In this document: piece by piece, positions 40,745 through 48,408 of the stretch | Layout of the letters: every line of letters starts with the position of its first letter | Numbering within the stretch: position 1 is the first letter of the stretch | Source of the DNA: Eubacteriales bacterium | Lineage (GTDB): Bacteria > Bacillota > Clostridia > Oscillospirales > CAG-382 | NCBI GenBank assembly: GCA_028702135.1 | Contig: JAQVPJ010000015.1 | Span: 1-52,301, forward strand | Direction of reading: 5' to 3' | Length of the DNA: 52,301 bases | The notes under the pieces: generated by a model | Seen by the model: the letters and a program-made list of their open reading frames with translations, nothing else | Databases searched by the model: none | Told to the model about the DNA's origin: nothing | Position numbers and translations under genes: made by a program

Positions 40745-42985
40745 TTGCTAAAAAATCGTATTTTAGCGGGATGGATAATAGCTTTTACTATCGGTGTAGG
40801 CATCGGCTTATATACTGACGGGAAAATCAGAATCATACTTTTCACCATCATCGGTGTGCTATGCGTGCTTTCGCTCGTGGCACACCGTTTTTGCTCTCTG
40901 CAGCTAAAAAAAGCAGCGATAGCGGGTTTTATCGTAATGTTCGGGATTTTCTATTCCGGAGCTTATTCGATGCTTGTTTTTTCAGGGAGCGGTTCTTTAA
41001 ACAAAAAAAACGATATGATTACAGTAAATGTAAATAATATAGGTTGTTATGCTGAGGGTGGATTTCTTGATGTCTCGTTAATCAGCAGCGATTACGGCTT
41101 AAAAAAGGGAACCGGCGTAAGGTTTTATTATACAGGCGTACTTAATGACGAAAAAACAGGAAGAGAATTTTCTGTCAGGAGGGGAGATATAGTAAGCTGT
41201 ACGATCATATATCGTAACCATGACAGCAAAAGCCTGTATTCAAAGGGTATCAGCCTGACAGCAGAGGGGACGCTCGACAGTATTAAGCCGGGGAGCGGCT
41301 TTTTCTATAAGCTAAGAAACAGTTCGGAAAACCAGATAGACGCCATGTTCGAGTCTTATCCGGATGAAGTCGCAACAATATCGAAAACTCTGATTATCGG
41401 AGAAACGACCGATATGGATTCTTATGTTTACGAGATGTTCCGCAACGCCGGCATCTCACATTTGCTCGTTGTTTCCGGTCTGCAGATAACTCTGATTGTG
41501 ATGAGCCTGTTCGGTTTGCTTGAATTCTTTACCGTTCATAGAAAAATAAGAAGTGCGATATGTTTTGCTGTTTTGATAGGTTATGCGTTATTTACCGGAC
41601 TGACTCCGTCTGTATCAAGAGCAGCGATAATGACGGGAATAATGCTTTTATGTATGCTTGTAACAAGACGTGCGGACAGCATAACCTCGCTTTTTCTTGC
41701 GTTATTAATACTGCTGCTCGTAAATCCGTATAATATTTTTTCGGTTGGTCTTGGACTGTCGTTTTTATCCTGCCTTGCGATACTCATAGTGTCACCGTAT
41801 TTGCTGCGTCCTGTAAGCGGACGTGCGGCAGGAATGAAAAAGGCAATCAGGGTGCTGATTGCGCCTTTGGTGTATACTTCTGCGGCGACGATTTTCACTT
41901 TTCCTGTGCTTTTAATCACTTTCGATTCAATTTCTTATATTTTACCGCTTACAAACCTGCTTATAACACCGTTATATACATATCTTCTTATTATACTTAT
42001 CCCCTGTATTTTGATTTTTTCGGTTATCGGCACACCGGCGGGGTTTCTGTCGTTTATCCCGGGAAAAATTATCGAATATTCATATAAGCTGCTGGTGGAT
42101 TTATATGAGGCTGACATTGGCAGTTTCTCCTCATATATTCCGTATTTATTCATACCGCTCATTTTTTCGCTCGCGGTAATTCTTGCGTTATGTCTGTTAA
42201 GGCGGAGGCATATGTATATTTCGGTCGCTGCTCTGTCGTTATGCTTTGTCCTTTCGGTTGTCTTTTGCATCGTGAGTTTCAATATCCGTCGTGAGAATAA
42301 CTCGATAACAGTGCTTAACGACAGTTATTCGCAAAAATCGCTTTTTATCGCTGACAGCAAAGAATGTATGTATATGGAACTGGGTGGAAAAAGAAGCGGT
42401 ATATCTACGGTATATAAGCATGGATACTGCCGGCTTGATTACTACATAATGAACGGCGATTCACCGGGGGATATAGCTAAACTGGAGAGTGCGTTGGCGG
42501 AAATAAATGTCGCTTCCGTTTATATTCCTATGTCCGTACATCAAGACACGGTAAAATACAACAAAATAAAACAGTTGGCAAATAGTCGCGACTGTGATAT
42601 AATCGAATATAACATTTATACGACTTTCCGTATCGGAGATTCATCTGTCGCTTTAAGAATCAAAGACGGAGAGATGCTTTCAGACGGATTTTCGGCAAGT
42701 GTAAACGGTAACGGACGAACCGCAAGGGTTTACGGCGGGAGCCGGGTCAGCAGCATTGCAGACAAAAACACGGAATTCAGCGATGCCGTGATACTGGTTA
42801 ACAGTTCTGAAGAATCCGATATTTTTGATGATATTTTATGCGTTTACCGCTGCTTGAGGCTTAACAGACAAAATTCCCCTAAGGCTTTTCGTGAAGGAGA
42901 GAGGGTTTTTGACTATTCCGAGAGCGATTATGTAATGATAACAATGAACGAAAATAGCGTGGAGGTGAATCTGAATGAGCCTTGA
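40745..42985 (+). CDS. comEC: ComEC/Rec2-family membrane channel protein
   Basis: A 746-residue protein, start TTG 40745 behind AGGTGGGTG. An N-terminal DUF4131-like domain with two membrane segments is followed by the Competence domain with many helices, including NAGISHLLVVSGLQITLIVM and TGLTPSVSRAAIMTGIMLLC. These are hallmarks of the channel that imports single-stranded DNA. The C-terminal ~230 residues (NNSITVLNDSYSQKSLFIAD ... DYYIMNGDSPGDIAKLESAL) align in position with the usual metallo-beta-lactamase domain, but the HxHxDH metal motif is absent. The channel may therefore lack nuclease activity. It overlaps holA by 11 bp, a common pairing. Confidence 0.9.
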   Translation: MLKNRILAGWIIAFTIGVGIGLYTDGKIRIILFTIIGVLCVLSLVAHRFCSLQLKKAAIAGFIVMFGIFYSGAYSMLVFSGSGSLNKKNDMITVNVNNIGCYAEGGFLDVSLISSDYGLKKGTGVRFYYTGVLNDEKTGREFSVRRGDIVSCTIIYRNHDSKSLYSKGISLTAEGTLDSIKPGSGFFYKLRNSSENQIDAMFESYPDEVATISKTLIIGETTDMDSYVYEMFRNAGISHLLVVSGLQITLIVMSLFGLLEFFTVHRKIRSAICFAVLIGYALFTGLTPSVSRAAIMTGIMLLCMLVTRRADSITSLFLALLILLLVNPYNIFSVGLGLSFLSCLAILIVSPYLLRPVSGRAAGMKKAIRVLIAPLVYTSAATIFTFPVLLITFDSISYILPLTNLLITPLYTYLLIILIPCILIFSVIGTPAGFLSFIPGKIIEYSYKLLVDLYEADIGSFSSYIPYLFIPLIFSLAVILALCLLRRRHMYISVAALSLCFVLSVVFCIVSFNIRRENNSITVLNDSYSQKSLFIADSKECMYMELGGKRSGISTVYKHGYCRLDYYIMNGDSPGDIAKLESALAEINVASVYIPMSVHQDTVKYNKIKQLANSRDCDIIEYNIYTTFRIGDSSVALRIKDGEMLSDGFSASVNGNGRTARVYGGSRVSSIADKNTEFSDAVILVNSSEESDIFDDILCVYRCLRLNRQNSPKAFREGERVFDYSESDYVMITMNENSVEVNLNEP

Positions 42986-44108
42986 TATACTCAAACAACG
43001 CCTGAAATCCGATAAACCCTGCGGCGTTTACTTTTTTTACGGTAAAGAGGAGTACACAAAGGACCACTATGTACGAGAGCTGCGTAAAAAGGTAACTTCT
43101 TCTCCTCTGCCGGAGTTTAATCATATTGTTTTCGATGCCGAAAAATCCGATGTATCAGAGTTTTTCGAAGCGGTCTTCACCCTGCCGTATATGTGGGATT
43201 ACAAGATGATTGAGATAAAAAACCTTGATCCCGCCACCTTGACAAAAGAGGATGCACAGGAGTATTCAAAGGTAATATCGGAGACACCCGATTATGTTAT
43301 ATTACTGTTTATGTTCAGAAGCTGGGAGCTTGAGGACAGTTTGGTGGAGGGAGGATTTTCAGGCTCAAAAGCAAAAAAGGGAAATCGCCCGACAAAGGAT
43401 GAATCTGATTCAGAAAATGACGACGGACAGACTGCGCAGAAGGGTCAGGGCAAAGGCATAAGCACTCTTATAAATGCTCTTAAAAAACACGGTACAACAG
43501 TCAACTTTCCGAATGAGAGCGGGGAGCGCCTTGAGAACTGGATACGAAAGCATTTTGCCGCCGGGAAGGTAAGCGCAGATCGGGCTGCGGTACAGACGCT
43601 TATTGCGTTGTGCGGAAACGATATGTATACGCTACACAACGAGATTGAGAAGCTATTATGCAGCGAAGCGGCGACGGGTACAATCAGTCAGCAGGATGTA
43701 CTGGACTACTGTTGTCCGAACGAGAACTACAAGGTATACGAGCTGTCGGACTCCCTTGCGGGCGGCGACTTGAAGAAGGTAAAGCGTATCTATGATAACC
43801 TTGTAATCAACAAAACCGACTCCTCGCTTCTGCTGGGTTATTTGTCAAAATTGTACTCAGATATGCTGTTTATTCAAACCTCGCTTGACGAGGGATTAAG
43901 TCCCGGTAAGATCGCTCAGAAAATCAAAAAGGGTGAATGGTTAGTGCGTAGAACGATTTCGTGTCTGGCAAAGAAGCCGTCGGGATATATAGAATTTGCC
44001 TGCGAATGCATCGATAATGCTGACAGAAAGCTTAAGAGATACAGCGTTAATCCTTATATTGTACTGGAGATAATGTTGTTTAGGATTGGTCTTTATGGCA
44101 GAGAATAG
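42975..44108 (+). CDS. holA: DNA polymerase III delta subunit
   Basis: A 377-residue clamp-loader subunit that opens the beta sliding clamp. The N-terminus GVYFFYGKEEYTKDHYVREL, the central SGERLENWIRKHFAAGKVSA with ALCGNDMYTLHNEIEKL, and the C-terminus IVLEIMLFRIGLYG match the family. A charged, low-complexity insert (KAKKGNRPTKDESDSENDDG, residues ~136-160) makes it longer than average. GGAGGTGA precedes ATG 42975 inside comEC. Confidence 0.93.
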   Translation: MSLDILKQRLKSDKPCGVYFFYGKEEYTKDHYVRELRKKVTSSPLPEFNHIVFDAEKSDVSEFFEAVFTLPYMWDYKMIEIKNLDPATLTKEDAQEYSKVISETPDYVILLFMFRSWELEDSLVEGGFSGSKAKKGNRPTKDESDSENDDGQTAQKGQGKGISTLINALKKHGTTVNFPNESGERLENWIRKHFAAGKVSADRAAVQTLIALCGNDMYTLHNEIEKLLCSEAATGTISQQDVLDYCCPNENYKVYELSDSLAGGDLKKVKRIYDNLVINKTDSSLLLGYLSKLYSDMLFIQTSLDEGLSPGKIAQKIKKGEWLVRRTISCLAKKPSGYIEFACECIDNADRKLKRYSVNPYIVLEIMLFRIGLYGRE

Positions 44109-44718
44109 GTTGTGCTTGAAATACCCTGTTTTGGTAGAGGGAAAATATGATAAAATTCGACTGTCGAATATTATATCCTCACCCGTAATCGCACTTGGAG
44201 GGTTTTCGGTGTTTAACGATTCCGAAAAGCTTGCGCTTATCAGACAAATGTCCTTGAAAAAGTGCATTATCATACTAACCGACAGTGACAGCGCAGGTAT
44301 GATTATTCGCAATAAGCTCAAAGGAATGGTTGAAAAGGATAAACTTATAAATGTCTATGTGCCACGAATTAAGGGTAGGGAAAAACGCAAGAACAGGGAT
44401 TCAAAAGAGGGTATCCTCGGCGTTGAGGGGATAGAAGACTCTATAATCAGATCGCTGCTCCAAAGGTTTTGCACAGATTGTCCTGATACTGCACAGATGG
44501 GTGCACAGATAACCAAAGCGGAATTTTTTAGCGACGGTTTTTCGGGCAGGAACGATGCTTCCGGAAACAGACGGATGCTTGCCAAGGAGCTCTCGCTTCC
44601 CGAGAATATGACCTCAGGCGCACTGCTGGAGGCGATAAATCTCCTTGTCACCCGCGCAGAATATGAGAGTGCAAAACGATCTGCTCTGTCAAACAATTCA
44701 AAGGAAGGTATATTATAA
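44095..44718 (+). CDS. Toprim-domain protein, RNase M5-like (DUF4093)
   Basis: A 207-residue protein starting at ATG 44095 inside the end of holA. The Toprim domain has the catalytic Glu in YPVLVEGKYDKIRLSNI and the DxD motif in IIILTDSDSAGMIIRNKL. The C-terminal part (RMLAKELSLPENMTSGALLE) fits the DUF4093 domain of RNase M5, the nuclease that matures 5S rRNA. The catalytic residues are intact, so M5-like activity is likely; it could also be an RNase M5 paralogue with another substrate. Confidence 0.85.
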   Translation: MAENRLCLKYPVLVEGKYDKIRLSNIISSPVIALGGFSVFNDSEKLALIRQMSLKKCIIILTDSDSAGMIIRNKLKGMVEKDKLINVYVPRIKGREKRKNRDSKEGILGVEGIEDSIIRSLLQRFCTDCPDTAQMGAQITKAEFFSDGFSGRNDASGNRRMLAKELSLPENMTSGALLEAINLLVTRAEYESAKRSALSNNSKEGIL

Positions 44719-46004
44719 TAAAAAAGGTAGCCTTTTATACGCTCGGCTGTCGTGTAAATCAATATGAAACAACAGCGCTCGCGGAGCTTTTTTTAAAGAA
44801 TAATTATTTGGTTGTTGATTTTTCCGAGAAAAGTGATTTGTATATAATTAACACCTGTGCTGTAACTGCGGAAAGTGGTCGCAAAAGTGCGCAGATTATC
44901 CGCCGTGCTCTGAATCGCGGAGGCTGTGTTGCGGTGATTGGATGTTATTCTCAGCTCGACCCCACTATTAATGAAATTCAAGGCGTCAGCTATATCGGAG
45001 GAAACAGAGATAAAGCAGCGGTTTTTCGTAAAGCGGATGAGCTGCTCGAAAACAGCCGTACACGGTATGAGGAGAGCTTTGACCTTTCCGGTCCCGGTTA
45101 TGAAAGTTTGTGCATAGGAACGCAGAGGACTGATGTTTTCTCTACCTGTCGCGCATATGTGAAGATCGAGGATGGATGCAACGGAAGATGTTCTTACTGT
45201 ATCATTCCAAAGGTGCGGGGTCCGGTTCGTTCAAGACCTGTCGCGGAAATTATTTCTGAGGTTCAAAGACTTGCCATAAAAGGGTATAAAGAGATTATTC
45301 TTACCGGAATAGAGACCTCTGCATATGATTATGCTCCTCTTTCGGAGCTTATAAATATAGTCGACGGTATAGAAGGGATAGAGAGGCTGCGTTTCGGCTC
45401 GTTATCACCGAATACAATAACCGACGGTTTTTTAACCGCCGCCGCAGACTCCCGGAAGTTCATGCCGCATATACACCTGTCGCTTCAGTCGGCGAGCGAT
45501 AGAATTTTAAAGCTGATGCGCCGCCCTTATAATAAAGAGCAGATGATAAAAAAGATGGAAATGATTAACACAAGAATGCCCGATATGCTTATTTCCGCAG
45601 ATTTTATAGTCGGTTTTCCCACCGAAACCGAGAGCGATTTTTTACAGACGATAGATTTTGTAAACGCATATGGATTATCCCATGTTCACGCTTTTCCGTT
45701 TTCACCACGTCCTGGTACTGCTGCCGCTTCCATGTCAGGTAAAATACCGGCACGGGAACTGAAAAAAAGGAACGAAATATTGATAGAACATTCGCGGAAT
45801 GTAAAAAAGCGGATTTTAGAGCGCTATAACGGGGAGAGCGTCAAGGTGCTTATAGAATCCATTGCAAAAGGTGAGTACCGGGGACATACAGAGGACTTTT
45901 TAGAGACGAAGTTCACCTCTTTTACACAAAAAAAAATAGGAGACATTGCCGAGGTTAACATATCATCAACCGATGGCGAATATTTAATCGGCAGATCAGA
46001 GTAA
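44718..46004 (+). CDS. mtaB: tRNA t6A37 methylthiotransferase, MtaB-type
   Basis: A 428-residue radical-SAM enzyme that adds a methylthio group to t6A37 of tRNA. The first cluster Cys are in FYTLGCRVNQYETTA, IINTCAVTAESG and VIGCYSQLDPT; the radical-SAM CxxxCxxC is DGCNGRCSYCIIPKVRG; a TRAM-like C-terminus follows. The protein logically begins KKVAFYTLGC, but this frame has no ATG, GTG or TTG between its upstream stop (44664) and 44808. The best start is ATA 44718, 9 bp after AAGGAAGG; ATT 44712 is closer. A TTG at 44808 would delete the first cluster Cys. An AUA start or a sequence error is implied. Confidence 0.9.
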   Translation: MKKVAFYTLGCRVNQYETTALAELFLKNNYLVVDFSEKSDLYIINTCAVTAESGRKSAQIIRRALNRGGCVAVIGCYSQLDPTINEIQGVSYIGGNRDKAAVFRKADELLENSRTRYEESFDLSGPGYESLCIGTQRTDVFSTCRAYVKIEDGCNGRCSYCIIPKVRGPVRSRPVAEIISEVQRLAIKGYKEIILTGIETSAYDYAPLSELINIVDGIEGIERLRFGSLSPNTITDGFLTAAADSRKFMPHIHLSLQSASDRILKLMRRPYNKEQMIKKMEMINTRMPDMLISADFIVGFPTETESDFLQTIDFVNAYGLSHVHAFPFSPRPGTAAASMSGKIPARELKKRNEILIEHSRNVKKRILERYNGESVKVLIESIAKGEYRGHTEDFLETKFTSFTQKKIGDIAEVNISSTDGEYLIGRSE

Positions 46005-46061
46005 GGTCAGGTTATAGTAAGGCTTTATACAAGAACTGTTTGTTTTGAAGGGATTGAAAAT

Positions 46062-47237
46062 ATGACTGGACAGGATTTTTCGGGGGAAATGACTTTAATG
46101 TTGGGAAGAGAACCTACAGAGCAGGAGAGGGCTCTGCTTTATGATTTCAGGAGTGACGATGGCATCGCCTGCAAGCTATGGAGGCGAATTGACAAGGTCA
46201 ATATCGATCATCCCACAATTATCGCAGCTTTTCGTAGTTTTATAAATAAAAGCAGAGATGATATGAGCTTCAGGCTCGTTGACTTTTTGTCTTTTAACGA
46301 AAGCGTGTGCAAAAAATCCTTTTCCTACGGAAAAGTCGGAGACAATATATTATGTTTTGCACAGAACCCGAAGGAGAAAAAATTAGTAAAGTGGATATAC
46401 AGCAACTCGGTCAACGGACTGTATGAGCTTATCGATCGTACAAACGGATTCGCTATAGAGATTTCCGGCCTTGAGCCCGGTACAATCGCCGGACTTATGG
46501 AAAAGCGATTTGTTTTTGCCGATAAAAAAAGAACCGAAAAATACCGTAAAAAAGCTCTCGCTGAGGGTATTTCAATATATAAACTCGGATTTGTGACGAG
46601 CGAGAAGCGTGTAACAATATGCAACAACGGAAAAGCAGAGGTTAATTTGGACAAATCAATGCTTATCCCCTCCGATAACGGGGAACCGATTACAATAGAT
46701 ATACGCAGTAATATGCTTGAGCAGTTCGAAAAAGGTTATATTTCGGTATTGTGTTATAAGTACGGTTTATCCGCAATGCGTAAATTCCCAATCGTAATCG
46801 GTGCGAGCAGTGATATTTCTCAAATCTTTACGGTGCTTCTGGGTATTAATTACGCTTTAAGGGCTCTTTCGCTTTCGGCTGTGAAGCTGTTGTTTTCGGA
46901 AGGAACCGATGTTGGCCTTTCTGTCGGATATGCAAAAGCCAATGACGGGGACAAGGTTTATCTGATAAAGCCGTCTTATATAAACGACGGGATGCCGCTG
47001 TCTGATTCGTATAACTGCATAAACTCATATCTATTGTATAATGCGCCTAATATAGCGCTCTGTCCGATCATAAAGGATATTACATCCGCGCTCGGTATGA
47101 TGATTAACAGTGATGAATACGAATTTATACCCTCGGCAGAATATAACCAATATGAAAAGGCAAAAACTTCAGTTTTAGTTTTAAGCCGCTTAGATATCGA
47201 CGGCAAGCTTATCGGCCATGTTCGACAAAAGCATTAG
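46062..47237 (+). CDS. Conserved-looking protein of unknown function (391 aa)
   Basis: A 391-residue soluble protein I cannot assign. ATG 46062 is preceded only by a weak GGGATTG site. The N-terminus (LMLGREPTEQERALLYDFRS) is followed by alternating strands and helices, with an internal helical segment IFTVLLGINYALRALSLSAV. There is no signal peptide, and I see no nucleotide-binding or metal motif. It is the last gene of the alaS-mtaB run, 57 bp after mtaB, with codon use like its neighbours. It is probably a lineage-specific cytosolic protein. Confidence 0.75.
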   Translation: MTGQDFSGEMTLMLGREPTEQERALLYDFRSDDGIACKLWRRIDKVNIDHPTIIAAFRSFINKSRDDMSFRLVDFLSFNESVCKKSFSYGKVGDNILCFAQNPKEKKLVKWIYSNSVNGLYELIDRTNGFAIEISGLEPGTIAGLMEKRFVFADKKRTEKYRKKALAEGISIYKLGFVTSEKRVTICNNGKAEVNLDKSMLIPSDNGEPITIDIRSNMLEQFEKGYISVLCYKYGLSAMRKFPIVIGASSDISQIFTVLLGINYALRALSLSAVKLLFSEGTDVGLSVGYAKANDGDKVYLIKPSYINDGMPLSDSYNCINSYLLYNAPNIALCPIIKDITSALGMMINSDEYEFIPSAEYNQYEKAKTSVLVLSRLDIDGKLIGHVRQKH

Positions 47238-47251
47238 ATAAAAAGGCAAGA

Positions 47252-47282
47252 AAAAAGCACCCGGTAAAAACGGATGCTTTTT
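47252..47282. terminator. Bidirectional terminator
   Basis: A-run, GCACCCG, loop, CGGATGCTTTTT between the convergent unknown gene and the AbrB-type gene. It has a T-run on both strands. Confidence 0.75.
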
Positions 47283-47307
47283 GTGTTTTTTACGTAGAAT
47301 TACGATG

Positions 47308-47556
47308 TTACTTTTTTAATTCGGACAATGTAGCTATGCAGTTAGAGCAAACCAGTTTTCCGAGATACTCCACTACCTCATCGGATTCTCCGCAAAAAAC
47401 GCATGAAGGAGAATACTTACGGATGATAATCGTGTTACCATCAACAAAAAATTCCGCGGGTGCCTTCTCCTCAAGCCCCATTGTTTTTCTCATTTCGACG
47501 GGTAGAGAGATTCTGCCGAATTCATCTACCCTTCTAACGATTCCGGTGCTTTTCAT
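47308..47556 (-). CDS. AbrB/SpoVT-type regulator with zinc-ribbon tail
   Basis: An 82-residue DNA-binding protein. The N-terminal swapped-hairpin AbrB fold is clear (TGIVRRVDEFGRISLPVEMR followed by KTMGLEEKAPAEFFVDGNTI). The C-terminus holds CVFCGESDEVVEYLGKLVCS NC, i.e. two CxxC pairs that could bind zinc and probably mediate multimerisation or sensing. Transition-state regulators of this type control stationary phase or sporulation genes. It is monocistronic with a strong promoter at 47582-47610. Confidence 0.9.
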   Translation of the reverse strand: MKSTGIVRRVDEFGRISLPVEMRKTMGLEEKAPAEFFVDGNTIIIRKYSPSCVFCGESDEVVEYLGKLVCSNCIATLSELKK

Positions 47557-47581
47557 TTCTTTCGATCCCTCTTTTCACCTT

Positions 47582-47610
47582 ATAATAACATAGATGGTAA
47601 AAAATGTCAA
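47582..47610 (-). promoter_or_regulatory. Promoter of the AbrB-type gene
   Basis: On the minus strand: TTGACA -35 (47605-47610), a 17-bp spacer and TATTAT -10 (47582-47587). It lies immediately after the stop of the upstream HAD gene. Confidence 0.8.
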
Positions 47611-48408
47611 CTACTTTTTCACCAAAAATGTTAAAATTTCACCAATTCTCCCAAAAATAATATCGGGAGCGTTTGTCTCTTTTATATCCGCTTTTTTTGT
47701 TTCACCGGTCAAAACAAGGATTGACAGGATACCGTTGTTTTTTCCGAAAGCGATGTCCGTATACAAACGGTCGCCCACCATAGCGGTTTTCTCGAACGGC
47801 ACGCCGAACATATTAAAAATATACTCTGCCGATTCCCCGTACGGCTTGCCGAAGTATTTGGGTGTTTTTCCGGTTGATGCTGTAATAAGAGCCGCGATCG
47901 CTCCGCTGTCCGGTATAAAACCATTTTCCGTCGGACAGTTAAAATCGGGATGTGTGCAGTAAAACGTTGCCCCGTTTCTTATCAGGTGACAAGCTGTCTC
48001 GAGCTTTTTATAGGTAAGAGTTGTGTCAAAGGAGGACACGACAATATCCGTGTCCTCGGATAAAACGATCCCCCGCTCCAAAAAGCTCTCCTCAAGTGCC
48101 GGAGTTCCGACAAGATATACCGGCTTACCGGGATGGTTCCTCAAGAGGTATTCAGCCGTAACATCTCCCGCCGACACTATCTCGCTTCTTTCGGCATTAA
48201 AACCCATCCTGATTAGCTTTTCATAATAAATCTGTGGGTTTTTGGATGCATTGTTCGTAAAATAAACGATTTTTTTACCGCAAGCTTTTGCTTTTGAAAT
48301 AAAATCAACCGCATCCTCGAATACTTTATCTCCAAGATAGATTGTCCCGTCCATATCAAGGATAAAGAGCTCGGTATTTTTTAGTCTGTCATAATTATCA
48401 GTCAACAT
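47611..48408 (-). CDS. HAD-superfamily subfamily IIA phosphatase (NagD/AraL-like)
   Basis: A 265-residue phosphatase. The motifs are DxD in FILDMDGTIYLGDKVF, the Thr motif IVYFTNNASKNP, the substrate cap in the middle (C2-type, NCPTENGFIPDSGAIAALIT), Lys in YFGKPYG, and the acidic GDRLYTDIAFGKNNG. It acts on small sugar or nucleotide phosphates; the substrate is unknown. Its start overlaps the end of the DUF4855 gene by 11 bp, so the two form one transcript. Confidence 0.93.
   Translation of the reverse strand: MLTDNYDRLKNTELFILDMDGTIYLGDKVFEDAVDFISKAKACGKKIVYFTNNASKNPQIYYEKLIRMGFNAERSEIVSAGDVTAEYLLRNHPGKPVYLVGTPALEESFLERGIVLSEDTDIVVSSFDTTLTYKKLETACHLIRNGATFYCTHPDFNCPTENGFIPDSGAIAALITASTGKTPKYFGKPYGESAEYIFNMFGVPFEKTAMVGDRLYTDIAFGKNNGILSILVLTGETKKADIKETNAPDIIFGRIGEILTFLVKK

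Noticed and set aside
46325-46654. Long antisense frames inside core genes
   Set aside because: They lie opposite well-supported genes, lack ribosome binding sites and show no family signatures; they are composition artefacts.
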